From Epiperipatus broadwayi (taxonomy: Eukaryota; Onychophora; Udeonychophora; Euonychophora; Peripatidae), in assembly GCA_028023455.1 (NCBI GenBank), contig JAQFVV010012507.1:2245456-2309455 (forward strand): 64,000 nucleotides of DNA, given 5' to 3'. Every line of letters begins with the position of its first letter. Position 1 is the stretch's first letter. The notes below the pieces were generated by a model. The model saw nothing but the letters and a program-made list of their open reading frames with translations. It made no database searches and was not told where the DNA came from. A program made the position numbers and the translations under genes. This document shows positions 49,181 to 63,560 of this stretch, piece after piece.

Positions 49181-52095
49181 TGCCATACTTTTCAACACTT
49201 GCACACATAGACCCTTTTTTATGTGTATTATGCACATACAAATTAGCATTATAGTTTAAACAAAATTTTTTAAATTGTGAGTTATCAATAATAAATTGTG
49301 ATAGTGCAATTATGTACATATTTATTTTATATGTATCCCTCACTCATATTTACAAAAAAAAAATGTTAAAAAAAAAAATAAGATTTTGTATCTATTTCTT
49401 TCAAATAAAATAGTAAAGTGTCAACAGCTTTGATTTTTTTTTTTTTTTGCCCATCATTCATAGTTATGAATAACTCAATTTCATTGCAATTTATTTCTCT
49501 TTGGATGATATTTTTCTTTCTTCAATAACTTTTTTTTGTATAAAAATATAATAAGCTTATTATTGAGTCACATACTTTCAAAATTTTTTTCAGTTTTTTA
49601 ATTTGCATTTATTTTCAAAGTATATAGCCATCCCTGTTTACAATTATTGATTTCAAATTCTTAGAAAAATTCTTCACATGTACTTTAAGCTTTCTGACAT
49701 GATACATGCAACTTTTATTGATTTTTTTTCTGGTCCGTACTAAATTGGTTACTTGAATTTTATAAAATTGCTAGTTTTACTGTGTATCTTTGGAATATAT
49801 TTTATTACATAAAATACTGAACCATATCAAACTTTTGCAAGAAAATTAGATGAAGAAAATATATATATGATTTCAATGTAACCCAAAATAATACTAATAA
49901 GAAATGAGATTGGACTTGTCTAAATTATATTATTTGAAAACTTGGATGAAAAAATTACTATTGCTAAATTTTATTATTATTATTTATGAATTTTATTATT
50001 ATTATTTTTTTTTTGTTCATTTATATTTTTTGGATAGTCTATAATTATGATATTACATATTGATATAGCACATATGTATTTAGAGAAAACATTGAAAAAA
50101 ATAAGTACAACCGTAATCCAATTTCAGTACTGAATACTCTTTTCATTCAGAACTGAAAATACATTGAAGGTGTATTTAATATTTGGAATGTTTTCTGTGA
50201 ATATGTTTCAGTGAGTGGACTAGTTCTAGTTATTACCAATGAGAATGTACATAGAAATTTTTTTTTAAAAATTAAAATAAGCATTTATATATTCAATCAA
50301 ATTATTTACTTTTTAAACTTACCATTATTAGCTTTTTTTTTAAACAATGTAAAACTTGAATATAATTTTTTGAATGTAATTTATAAACATCAAACAAATA
50401 TTTAATGATACTTTCTAAAAAAAAAAAAAAAAGTTAAGACATTTAAATATATCAACAATTATTTTTTAAAAGTTATTAACAAGTTTTTAAGGAATACACT
50501 TGTTTCCATTTTCTTTTAAAATATTAAATACAATTATGTTTACAAAATGACTTTTAACATTTACAATTGAAATTTAAAATTGTAAATAAATGTTTCTGTT
50601 AATATTTTATTAAAAATATGAATAAAATCTTAAATATATTTTAATGTACAACTTCATCATATTATATAAATATAATAGTTTTCAATGAATATTTTGCAAA
50701 TCACAATGTTCATTATTCAACATAAATTAACAATATAAATATATATTTAAGAATATTTTTTCAGCCTATATTTATTAATTAAAAAGCAAAATAAAATACT
50801 AATTAAATAGTCAAAACATTTTTATCATTTAAAATAATATCATTCTTAAGGCTATATATTTTTAAATATCTAAATATAGTTTTTGGTTTACAGAATGACC
50901 TTTAACATTAATAATTGAAGTTAGAGGATATTTAATAATAAAAAAAAACGACATATATATATTTTTTAATTTAAATACTGAAAATATTTTTATTGTACAA
51001 TTGATATTTCATTTTCTTTTTAGTTAATAAATATGTGGTGTATTAAATAAAATATATTAAAAAAGGTTTTTTTATTTATCTTTTTAAGGCATATTGAATA
51101 AGGATTTAAAAAAGTAATAACAAATTACAATGTCTTCCTTTTAAAAAATAATATAGATTTTTTTTTTTTTTGGTGAACATTTTGGTTTACAAATACATTT
51201 TTCAAAGCTTTTAATTTTATAAAATAATATAAAGTTTTATATAAGAAGCCATTTTGAAATTATATTCTAGAGGTAGATCATAATCAACAGATGAAACTTA
51301 AATAATAATGGTAAAACATTTATTACATATGGTAGTGAAAATCTACATTAGCTCAGTGGAAATTTTAATGGGGGCAATTATTTATAAACTGATTGAATTA
51401 TTCGTCTTTTACTAATTATATTATAGTTGTGAAATTGTTCTTCAATTCCAGAGGAATTAATAACTGATTTTATTTAATGCTTCCAGAGTAGTTTTTGGAA
51501 TTGAATAAATCTTATAATTTTCAATAAAATCAGTTAAATGAATTATGATGTAATAATCTTTTAATTGTGCATTTTCTATAAATATAAGACTAAAAAAAAA
51601 ACACCTTTTTTTTCAAGCAGGAAAAAAATATTGCGTGCCGTCATTCTAATCTATATAAAGTGAATAATATAAAACTTTCCAAAATATGACTTTAAAATAA
51701 TAATCCAAAACTATTATGTATTTGAAACATATATAATAAGACTGAAATCTTAATATTTTGGGATTATTAAATATATGAAATGTAAGCATGCAATTTATGA
51801 AATAGAGAACATACTTTTGGGCATATGTTCTAAACTGACGAAAACTAATATAAAAAAAATAGTGACCATTGCTGAATTTTTTTTGTATGTGTGTGAAGTG
51901 AATTTGTAGAAGCACATAGTTGAAAAAAGAAGACAAAATTATGCCATTTTTCTATGAAAGTTTAATTTAAAAAAAAATAGAATAGGTCAGAATTTCTTGA
52001 ATATTCTAAAAATGGAAAGTCTTTGATGTACAAATGATTTCAGCTGTCAAGTTTTAAAAATGTGAGAATTACAACAAACTGTTAAAACTTATATA
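49181..52095. other. AT-rich DNA without recognised gene
   Basis: Only poly-T/poly-A tracts and low-complexity open frames (for example 50211-50405, 51646-51936). Confidence 0.5.
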
Positions 52096-52109
52096 ATAAG
52101 CATTGAAGA
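52096..52109 (+). repeat. Target-site duplication, left copy
   Basis: ATAAGCATTGAAGA, identical to 54171-54184, flanks the LINE insertion. Confidence 0.7.
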
Positions 52110-54170
52110 CTTCACGGGAGGAGTTCACTGGGCTAGGGGAACTCTTGGACTGATTCAAATGTGAATTTGGTCTAAGAGACAACAAGGAGAAATTGGCAAT
52201 CTGGTCGATTATGACTGGCAAGCAAATTCCTGGCATGTTTAAGGCTCCACCTCAGAAGTTCCTGGGTTTTCATCTAGCACCTGCCCCATCTAAAATGAGG
52301 AAGGAAATTGAAGATGATCTAATGATTAAGATAACAAAATTTATTGGATCGTTGGAGATTTATTTGTCTTTGTTCGAGAAAATCACACTAATGAATGCTG
52401 TCATTCTTCCCAAGATCACATAATACAGTGTTCTCATATACTTATCAGATTATTTATGAAAAACCCAAATATGTAAGGGTGAATATTTTCAGAAGAAATA
52501 ACTCCTACCAATAGGCCACCTCCCAAACGTTGAAGGCTTTGGATTGAAATGCAACTTTGCATAGTATTTAATCTGAAAATGAAGTGAGCGACAATGTTCA
52601 ACAACAAACTAAACTACTGGAACACATATGATGTTATGAATCTGGAAGAAACTAAAATTGACAATATTCTTTCGATTGGGATATCTAGGTTCGCGAGGTT
52701 TAACAAACATCTAAAATTGGAACCAAGGTTTGTTGATTTTTTAATCAAGGTCAACCTCAGGGCCTTACCTACCACTGAATTCCTACATGGTAAAAGGAAT
52801 TATAATCAGGACTCTAATTGTGCACTATGTAAGTGAAGTGATGAGACAATGGCACATATATTGGAAGTGTCAAATTTGGAATAACATAAGGAACATTATT
52901 AAGTCTCTTATTAAAAATAAAGAATTAGCTTGTGTAAATTTGATTAAAGCCTTCAAGAATGGACATTTTGAAATCATAAGATTGGTGACATTTATGAATT
53001 TTTGCATTTGGTCGCTGAGAAATAAGATCATCTTCAAAAGTGGAGAAGAATATGACATGATTAAAATGACTTTACATTATTAGAAGAAACTAAAGAATTA
53101 GACCAAAATTTTTTCCAGAATTGGATGTTTAACCAGATCTGGTCCCTAATAAACCTAAAACAAAATATAGTACTGATGATGAAAAGAATATAAAGTTGTA
53201 AATCCACATATACTAAGAAAATTTGAGTGAACCATTTACTTAAAACATTTTAGATAAATTTATATGGAAGAGATCCAAGAACTAGAAAATGCTATTATAA
53301 AGTTATTAACCTAATTTATGATTAATAGGAAAAGGCTTTCATTTGATTAATGGATCAGCTTTAATCAATGACCCAATAAATATATTAAGACTGCTTTAAT
53401 AATGCATAATGGTAACCAATTTGTTTATTGTAAAGAATCTATGATATATTTCATATAATTTTTAGTCTTAGGTATTCTATGGAAACCTGCTTTTAAGTAA
53501 TTTTTATAAATGTTATCCCTATCTTGGATTGGCTAACCTCATGATCTATAAGTAAAGTGTATGACATTCAATATATCGTTCAAAATGACTAATCTCTCGA
53601 AATTTAAATGTTAAATTAATACACACAGAAACATTGCAAGTGCTCTTCACTTGGTAAGGTAACGCTCTTCAGACTAAATGGTAAATATGTTTTTAATCAT
53701 TATTTATATGTTTGTAAATTAAGCAAACTTATATGTGTTTGAATTGACTAACCCTGTCATATATGTGATATACATGATCAGATTAATGTAAATGGGCCAC
53801 AACTATGATTTTCTGGAATGGGAAGTTATATGTCTTTAATTTCTGGTGATAATTAATGTCTTAATGTAATTGTTATGAAATTAATTGGTTATTCTATGTA
53901 TACAAGTAATTTAAATTGCGCTTTACGCAAAAAAGTGAAGCTTGACTAAAATATTATTAAAGAGTTATATGGCTAAGCGCTTTCAGAGAACTTAAGTCTC
54001 CATATTCATAGCCTACTTGAATTGAAGTTTAGCGGTGATTTATGCAAAGTTTTCTTTCATACAAATGTAACTTCTGATTTTGTTAATTGGTCTCCATTGA
54101 GATTGATATGTAAAGGTTCTTTTTTTGTAAATGATTCTTATGGATTGTGAATAAATCTTCCCTTTGAAAG
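52110..54170 (+). mobile_element. Non-LTR retrotransposon, family 3, 5'-truncated insertion
   Basis: Identical 14-bp repeats (ATAAGCATTGAAGA) at 52096-52109 and 54171-54184 bracket the element, as expected for a target-site duplication. Coding remains: FLGFHLAPAPSKMRKEIEDD near 52261 and KFIGSLEIYLSLFEKITLMN near 52338 (post-palm K-----LSL--KI segment). ARFNKHLKLEPRFVDFLIKV follows near 52693, then ALPTTEFLHGKRN with NCALCK and HIYWKC near 52855 (Cys/His knuckle), and FCIWSLRNKIIFKSG near 53000. It is frameshifted and 5' truncated downstream of the RT active site. AATAAA at about 54150 lies 15-20 bp before the end. The 1 kb after 53160 is the 3' untranslated part. Confidence 0.82.
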
Positions 54171-54184
54171 ATAAGCATTGAAGA
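54171..54184 (+). repeat. Target-site duplication, right copy
   Basis: ATAAGCATTGAAGA follows the element's AATAAA-containing 3' end. No poly(A) tail separates them. Confidence 0.7.
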
Positions 54185-57100
54185 GATATCATAAAAAGTA
54201 TTTTTTGTTCTCAGTAGCATGGATCAAGAAATGGATAGGAAATAACTATTACATTTAAACAATGGAAAACTACAAAAAAGTTTAGTAAATTAATATTTCA
54301 TTACATTTTTTTTTGGAAATTTTTTTTTATATTTTTTTATGCAGATTGATAAATGCTCATATTGAAACACAATGCAAATTAATTCACCTTTCAGTATTTA
54401 AGTTCTTTTGTATGTTCTATTATCAAATCGTACAGAAATGTAGTGTATTTTACAAAATGATATATGTATTATATATTATCTCTGTTTAGGCAGTTTCAAT
54501 TAAAATGCTGATATGTACTCTGACCTATTAACTAATACTTAGTAATAATTCTTTATTACTTTCATATAGTGTAACATTTAATGAAAGATTAATTGTGTGA
54601 ATAAAATGTTTGGAACAGTATTGTCTAAAGTATTGTGATATTAATCAAATTGTAGTTACTTAGGAGATCATAAAGACCATGAGAAGTAATAAGTTAAGCT
54701 CTGATCCAGGAACTTTTATTTCTTGAGCCTGTCATTTTGCCATAAATATTCAATTTATCTGTTATCTTTATATATTCTATTCAAGGAGGTTTTATTTAAT
54801 TTTAGACAGTTCTTTTTTTTTTTTTTTTTGAGATGTTAATCTGTTTTTATTTTAGAGCCAGCTTATCTTTGTAATCATAATTAATCATTAAATATAGATG
54901 GTAATACATAACAGATTCACATAAATATCTTCCCAATGATTCTTTCACAGCCATACTGTCTTACTGTGTCATCAACTCTTCAACTATAAATAATTTTTTT
55001 TAGCTATAATAACTTTTCTTGTCTTTGTATGTAGATATAATGCTATCTCAGCAACTGTATTTAGTAATCTTGATTACAAGCTAATTTCACACACTTGATC
55101 TTTTGGTAAAAAAAAAAATGAAGAATGTATATACCAAAATAGCATTAAATGTCTTTCTTGTTTACATTTTATCTATGTTTCCCACAATTAATAGTTTTTT
55201 CATTTCACTTCTGAGCTATAACTATAAATATGAGTGAAAAAGAAGTTGCTATAATTAATTAACTGGATTACAGAGGATTAAATATCATTATTTATTTTTG
55301 CCTTCAGACTGAGATTATAGGGTTTTTTCTTTTTATTTTAATAAAATTTGAGGAATAAGAATAGCATAAATCATAATTTTTTTAGCTTCATAATAAATTT
55401 TAAAGTGATTGGTGACTTTACTGAAGAATCATGTTACATTAAATAAATTTTAAATAAATGACAGCTCCAAACATTATGCATATTTTTTTTACAACAATTG
55501 CCATACTAAATTAAAATAAATGTTTTTCTGCATTATACATTTGTTTCAGAAATAACGTTTTTCACCAGCTATATCAATGCCAAATATTTATGCAAATGCA
55601 AAAACCATTCAGTATATTAATATTGTGCTGGTGACTGACCGTTGTATTATACAAATAATGTGTCTGTTATATTTGTGTCGATTGTTGGCACTACATCAAA
55701 ACAGTTGATAGACAAAGTTATTCCTGAAATGCATGTCTATTGCAGAGAGATTTATAAATTATTTCAGATAGTCTTGCAGCCTATATAAAATGAAGGTATT
55801 ATGCTTAACGATTGGAGCTAATCCAAATTTATTTACATATAATTTGAGGCACATTAAATTTTTTAATAATGTTAGATAAAAATTGAATCCAGAATGTTAG
55901 GCAGTGTATTTTATTTTTATCAATTTAGTATTGTTACTTCACTGACAGGTATAAATTAGTGGCAGTTCTTATTAGTTAAATTAATAATGCTGTATCGCTA
56001 TTTTTTATACATATAAGGGCATATTTATAATCTTGTTAAAATATTTCAATTAATTTAATAAACATAAGTATCTAAAATTGTTAGTACAAACATGTATTTA
56101 TATTATATATATGGTCTATAGTGCAAATTTCAGAACAATTATATGCATCCCCTTAGTAACCTTCCAACATGCCTATATATTTTTTTTTTGCATATACATA
56201 TTTTCATAGCTATTAAAATGATGAATCTATATTGTATAATAACGGATTGTATGTGGTTCAAAACTTCCCCCTCTTCCCGTCGAATCCTTATTCACAATTT
56301 TGAATCTTTTTGTTGAGATCTTTATTATATACAGTAGAGTGATAAATATACATAACTATTAATGTATTTCAGTATAGTTATTTTATTTTATTAAGATATT
56401 TATACAATTTTTACGTTATATTGTAATTTATTAAGTCATTATTGCATTAAAAATAGATGGAGAGTCGGAGCGGGAGTCAGATTATTTAAATTTAAGCCAT
56501 AAATTGTAATTTTTTTCCAACATCTGTGATTGTTTCTCTCACTTGAAAAGATAAGATTTTGAAGAGCATCAGTCAATATATTAAGACGTATGGTAATATG
56601 TAAAGCGTAATTACTTCAGATAGGAATTAATGTCTGAAGCAGTGACGCTTTTATTTAATTTTCTGAGTAATTTATTATTATTTTTAACTTTTTTTTCTGT
56701 TTTAACATATATGACATACGTTCAGCACAGTGTATTGAAAATATATTAAATGGATTATTGAGTAAATTGATGAATTATAAAATCAATTTCAATATCTTAC
56801 TTTTTTAATATTTTTTTCCAACTCTTTAAAATCAATCAACCAAGCAGATTTATGTCTGTATGAAATATAATTATATTTTTACTTCCAACGTTGTGCAATG
56901 TTAAATGGGATTTTTTATTAATGAGATTAATATCTTTTATAAGAAGTAATTGAGCACTATGTCTATCATAAGAGGTAATTTGTTAGATTATCTTCTAGTG
57001 TTCTTATTTGTGCTAAATACATTCAGTAAGCATGACATATTTAGAGATATTATCTATGGGTATTACACTTTAGGATGTAAATCCGAATTTGAAATATTAA

Positions 57101-57985
57101 TTAACAGTGTTGACAAACATATTAAATAATGCGATGGTAGTACTTTATTGTCTTAATTAATTGATTATTTTAAAGAGAATCTTATATTTAATGCTATGCA
57201 GTAATTTCAATTTAAATTTATACTATATGGTTTTATATTTTGTATTAAGAGCAAGTGAAAATTATTTATGACACATGAATATTTTTTTATGAAATAGTAA
57301 GTATTATATCAATAACCATAATCACATTTTTTTAATGAACCATATCAATATTCAATACATTCTTTGCACATATAAAAATATGCTCAAAGCTTTCATTTTT
57401 AAATTAATGATAATAACATTTGAAAAAATAAATGTCTGTCAAAATATATTTCATGATGAACTATCACTTTTCAGTTGGTCCAGTTTACAACCTCTTATGT
57501 TTTTCTTATCCTCAGTATTCATCAATATCAATTTATTGCAGTTTAATCTGAAGGTATCACATTTTTTGCACTTACAAACATAACAACATAATTCATCTAA
57601 ATAAATATCTTGATGTTTATTACTAACCATTTATTGGGTTGGAAATTTTTTGTAACCCAGATAAAAACTTTAAATAAAAAGCAATATATCTATTATGGAA
57701 TAGTTAATATGGGAAAAAGTGAAATGAAATTGAATTAACTATTCCATGTTTTATTTAATAATAATCAATATAATATTTTTCAATTAAAGTTTATATATGT
57801 TCTAGCCCAATAAATGATTAGAGTTATGAGGACTGAAAGTTTGGCATTTTTATCTTAAATTGTAGTATATTGCAATGATACATAAGAATAAAGTGAAATA
57901 AAGAATAAATAAATAAATAATTAGTAGAAATTGTTAAATAATAGAGGATTATATATAGATAGAGAATAAGAACATCTTAATGAGA
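54185..57985. other. AT-rich DNA without recognised gene
   Basis: Poly-T at 54813-54829 and several homopolymers; the open frame at 57335-57583 has no recognised domain. Confidence 0.5.
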
Positions 57986-57989
57986 ATGA

Positions 57990-58130
57990 GCCTAATTATC
58001 TCTATACCAAGCATTTTGAAGATGGTACCCACAGTCTACTGGTAGCCCACAAGTGCTCTAAAAGTAGATCACAATGCTGTTGTGAACACTGACAAATTAT
58101 AGTGACAAAATTCCGAGCTGATTAGAATAT
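57990..58130 (+). other. Possible 5' terminal region of the hAT element
   Basis: A less AT-rich stretch reads GGTACCCACAGTCTACTGGT, GCCCACAAGTGCTCTAAAAG and related sequence, in the style of hAT/Charlie end regions. It lies 1.2 kb upstream of the hAT coding remnant on the same strand. No paired end was identified. Confidence 0.25.
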
Positions 58131-59289
58131 AAAAAATAAAAAAAGTAAATGAGCTTAACATTCTTTACTTAATGATTCTCAGCTTCCACTTACAGTAATG
58201 TGAAAACCATCCATTCTTTCAGACAATGTAAGTTTAATTTCTGAATGATAAAAAATAAAGATTTTATGATAATTTTTCTAAATAGAACTTTTTTTTCACC
58301 TTTGTTATTTTTACAGTTTAATGTTTACTAAGAAATTTATAGTGGATAACAATATTTAATCAACAGATTCAAGTATTATTCGTGATTTCTTATTGTGGAG
58401 CTGACAAACTAAGCTTCTCTCATAATTTTTGCTAATGATTTTTTAAAAGTAAAAGTAATTGCAATGTCTAAAAAAAAAAAGGAATTAACAAGCCATTTTT
58501 GCTCATAAATATAGAGATTATCTTTACAGCATGATCTTTTTTCTGATGAATTAGACTTTTGACATTCAATGTTATTACTAGATTTTCAGTCACTCCTAAG
58601 TATTTTTTTTAGTTATTATTTTATAGAAAAATAGTTAAAAAAGATCATTTATGATATTCCTTTTATATATTTTCTCATCTAATTTTTAACAATAAAAAAA
58701 GCCAAATATTGAAAATAAAAATTGCAATAAAATCTAGTCAGTTAAATATATATCTGACCACAGTTATATATGTAAACATGACCATTGCGATGTAAATTTT
58801 AGAGCTGTGTATCAGATACATAGAGAAGTAGATAAAACTATTAAGAAATTTACCAATTACAGTTAACATATAATGTCATTCAAAACCAATAAAGATATGT
58901 CAAATGATGGTTCTGTGGCAACCTGGCTATTAGGAACTGGATTCAAATTATGTTTCTGCAGATAGTTCATAATGTCCATGTGTACTATATAATTTTTCAT
59001 AGATAAAAAAACAACTTCTGATATCTAGTTCTCAAGTTGTCTTCTTAGTAGTTTCATAATATTTCAAAAAGAAACTACTGTGTTGCCTGCCTAGAAAAAA
59101 GGCATGAAATTTTATTTATTGACTAGAGTGCTGATTAGACACAAACCAGTGTTTAGAGAGACTGCTTTATTGTTTATTAACTGAAATAGGTAATGCACTC
59201 TACAAACTTCATCTCACTTATCTTTATTTAGGAATGTTATCTGATATACCTAGTTTTATGGGTTATCATGTTCAAAAGTACTGAAATTT

Positions 59290-59960
59290 AATCATGTTAT
59301 GAGTGTTGACTTCAAAATTGCTAATAAAATAAGATCAAAAAGCTTGTTATGTCATTACTTTCGGGATTTTCTAAAAAAATGTGAGAGTGAACATAGTGAA
59401 ATGTTATTACATACTGGCATAAGGTGGTTAAGTTGAGCAAAATTTGTAATCAGATTCAGAGAACTTCTACCACAAATAAAATCATTTTTGGAAACTAAAG
59501 GTGATTTATATTCAGAACTGAATGACAAAGAATGGCTTCTTGACCTCAGCTTTTTCTGTGATATTACAGAAAAAATAAATAATTTAAATGTAGAACTACA
59601 AGGAAAAGATATAACAATAATAATTATGATAAGCACTTTGAAGTCATTCAAGGAAAAATTAAGTATGTTTGTAGTGTAACAAGCATTGTGAATTAAAATA
59701 TTTCAAAACTGTGGCTGATCAGTCTAAAGATAGAAATAATCTAATCTACAACAAATATATTGAAAATGTAATACTCCTTATAAAGGAATTTGAAGGAAAA
59801 TTTGACAAAGTTGAAGATATCGCTATGATTAATGAATTTATAAAAATAAAGTAATTTAAATTTGAAAACTATTTTCCAATTATTATTGTTTATCTGACAC
59901 CATATTACTCATCAAAAGCACAAAGCATATAATTATGCAAATCAAGTTCACTTTAACAAG
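59290..59960 (+). mobile_element. hAT-type transposase remnant (GTF2IRD2/ZBED-like)
   Basis: Plus-strand frames read SVDFKIANKIRSKSLLCHYF near 59308, LLHTGIRWLS near 59407 (the conserved HTE-RWLS block), and FRELLPQIKSFLETKG near 59458. Next come EWLLDLSFFCDITEKINNLN and VELQGKD near 59531, the strongest block, matching the domesticated-type transposases in GTF2IRD2 and ZBED5/SCAND3. KYIENVILLIKEFEGKFDKV near 59755 follows. Stops and one frameshift occur, and the BED finger and the C-terminal dimerisation region were not found. Confidence 0.82.
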
Positions 59961-62900
59961 ATAATGTAATTTAATTAAAGTTTAAAATACCCCTCTCCCT
60001 TAATATAAGTAAAATAGATGTAATATATGAAATAATTATCAAAAATGGAAGTCATTTTATGTTCTGTAAACAAATAATTATATTTAAATAAGCTATATAA
60101 TAAAAGTAATTTCATTATAACCAATGTTTTAAAAAAAAATCTTTTTTTTATATTTGTTACCCGCGTATAAGAAAATTACTTTTAAGATGTTGTTTATTGA
60201 TAATAGAAAAATAAATTACATAAAATAAAATTCATATGACAATACTAATAGTTTTCCAAGTAAACATAGTTGGAATAATAAATCATTATTAACTACAGAA
60301 TTAATTTAAAATGTTTTACATATATATGTATAAATATATAAATTATACCCCTATCTTTATGCAAAGGTAATAAATAGAAATGATTTTCACCTTTTCACAT
60401 ATGCGCTGTACTAATTTATATAAGCTCAACGATGTTGTGTTGAGTACAGGAAAATTCCCATACACAAGATAGACACTTTATAAAGAAAAGAGCAGCCATC
60501 TTAACTTTAGCCTAAATTCTGGTTTATATTGGCCAATCTGAAGTCTTTTGGCTTGAGAGAGTGAAGATGTTACTCTGCCAATTTTGCATCGATTAGTTTC
60601 TTTCATATATTAATATACGATAATTTTTTTGATTTATTAGGAATTAATTTTCTACTTAATTACATAAGTACTATGAGTTTGATAAATAAATTTCAGTATT
60701 ACAAAAACAGTAAATAAAGTGTATAAATCCTGAAGGGATATAAATTATTTATATATTCCTCTACTTTTTGTAATTATTACTATATAAAACAATGAAAATT
60801 ATTTTGTAACAAGGTTCATTTTCTTGATTTGTATTTATTTATGCTTGAACACATGTCTGAAGGAGATGTTGCTTGATCCCTAATTTTAATGTTGCACATT
60901 TTGTTGAAGAAAAGCAAATAGAAGCCAAAATGACAATTTAGAATCCACAAAGTAAAGATAAGACTTGTGATTTGAGTCTTCTGTTTATTGTTAATTAGTG
61001 TATTTGAAAGTGGTATATTAGAGCATATCATGGTCGTTATGGTATAGCTAATTTAAAATGAAAACCTTTTTTTTTTATCTTGCCCACATGAAGAATGTAA
61101 AGCAATCTCATTTTAGTTGGTTGATAAAGTATTATATTTTTGTTCAAGAAATCAATATTTAAACTTTATAATAATGAAATGATTACAGTAAAATAGCACT
61201 GGAGAATGTCAACTCTGTATGACCACTATTGATGCATCGTAATAATCAAGTTTGTCTGATAATGGACACGGTGAGGAATCTGTGAGATTTAAAAAATTCA
61301 GAATTTCTGGAAAAATTGTGATCTTTGGATGTGGAAAATAGGAATGGAATGCAAAGATAAGTCATTAAATTTATCTTGTTTTTGCAACTTTTTTACTCAA
61401 AGAGAGAGTGTTTTTATTCCAAATCAAGTGACTGCGTAGGAAATTATTTTTTTAAATGAAAGAATGTATATCAAATTTTATTACTCCAAGTTTAATAAGT
61501 TATTTTTGTGTAAGATGAAGGTATTGTTAAGTGAAACTTTTGCATGATGGGTAAAATATATTGTGAAAGTGAGGCTGTTGTTCTTTCACTTAGTGCCAGT
61601 AATATTTTTAAAATTTTGATTCATAAGAAAATAGATAATATATTAAAGGGAGAAATAGAGAAAACTTTTGACAGGCACAATTTTTCAAACAGATTTTATA
61701 TGTGAGAATTAGAGATTAAGAAGAGTTAAGGCGTAGAAATACTTAATTATTGCACTAAATTAGTCAAGTTTGGGAATAGTAAACAAATTAACTGTATGGC
61801 AATTGGTGCAGATTTTGTAACCTTTTATAATGCATTTAGTTACAATCTTAAACAATGTGGTAATGGAATAAATGGAAGAGCTTTTTTAAAAACTGAAATT
61901 GTGAAATTTGAGCCCAAATAATGAGTGTTATATTTGTTTAATGATTCTGTAATTTTAATTTAGAAAGGAATTATTAAATGGTTATGGAAGAGTTTGCTTT
62001 TGAGAAAAGATATCATTAATAACATTCATTGAGAGAGTGTAATGATAAATATTATTCAAATTGCAAAGTTTTTATGATATTTTAATAATATGAATATCTA
62101 GATGAGTTAACTCTGGAAATGTATAAAATTTAAAATTTGTCATTTGTTAATTCCAAGGTATTTAGTGTTAAAAAAAAAAAAAAAAAGGAAGAAAACTGAG
62201 TCTAAGGAAGAGGTTATAACTTGTCCTTCAATTGATGATATATTTCTGGTATTATATTTTCTTCATGATTAATAAATTATATTCGGTAACTAGATGACTG
62301 CCAATATGCTGTGGGTATACATTTTACTACCTAGCATATACATATATTGTAACTAGGAGGACTATATTAAGGCTTAAAAATGGTATTAAAAAACCAAGAC
62401 AAAAGTTCTAGTATTATTTATTATTTAAGAAACTTACATAAAATATGGTTAATAAAAGGTTATGATTGGCATTGAATATGGATAAATAATCTTGTCAATA
62501 CATGGTGTGTGTGCATATATGATAAATAAATAATTAAATAAAAATTACCCATCGATATTTCAGTAATTTATTATATAAAAATCAATATTATTATTGTTTA
62601 GAATAAATAATATAAAGGATTAATATGTTTATTCTTGGTTGTTAATAATTATTGTTACAATTTATAAAATATTCCTTGTATTTTTTACTTATATGAACAA
62701 GATGATTTTAAAAGAACCATAGACTGAACATGGAAAAATGATTAGAAAGTTTTTTGAAATGATTATCTGATTGGGGAAAAGAGCATAATTGTTGAATAAA
62801 AATAACAGAGGAGACAAATGTTAAGCTGAGATACAACTAGAAATAAATTGTCTACAAATTTCCTGATTTAAAAACTTAACTGTGGATTAATTATATATTT

Positions 62901-63290
62901 TAATAGCTCATATCTAAAACATGGATATCTAAGATACTAAGATTGAGGGAAAGGTCATTTCCTCATTTGCTACTATTTTCCCAAGGAATTAGATGAAAAG
63001 TTTAGCATGGAATAAATGAATTGTACTTACACATATCTCTTCTCAAAATTCATGGATATATTATAGTTTATGTATTTGTCAATCAATTAAGAAGCAAAAT
63101 AGGATATACAAAAAATATTGTTCACAAATTATCTGATATTCAAAGGACAATTGATAATTATTATTCAATATTGCACCATTTAGGTTAAGTGAATAAAAAA
63201 TTGTAATATTATATTGTTTACTGTATTAATTCTTTTACATATCATTTTACAAAACCCTAAATATTCAATTGTTTTTAATAAGTCATTTTA
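59961..63290. other. AT-rich DNA without recognised gene
   Basis: No supported feature; the 60816-61031 open frame lacks coding character. The segment 60420-60600 is slightly GC-richer but unassigned. Confidence 0.5.
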
Positions 63291-63299
63291 AAACTTTTT

Positions 63300-63560
63300 A
63301 TGTTCTTTTTTTTTTCTTTATACTTTGTCTTGTCTCAGTAGAAAATTTATTGCTAAATTTCTGCTTTTCTATACCATCAGTTCTTATCAATTTTAATCAA
63401 ATAGGAACCATCTCTTTTAAAGTTTGTTAATACTTAAAAATAGTTTGCCACTTCTAATTTATATCATTGGAGCATGCAATGATAAACATTTTGCTGTTAT
63501 AAATCTAGTTCCATTTGTATTAAATTTAATCAATTGTCTTACATTACTGAATTAACATCA
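63300..63560 (-). mobile_element. RTE-like retrotransposon fragment
   Basis: GTCTCAGTAGAAAATTTATT, GCTAAATTTCTGCTTTTCT and the following 150 bases align with 36690-36900 of the RTE element at 34.8-37.8 kb (the stretch between endonuclease and RT), in the same orientation and with moderate divergence. Confidence 0.65.
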
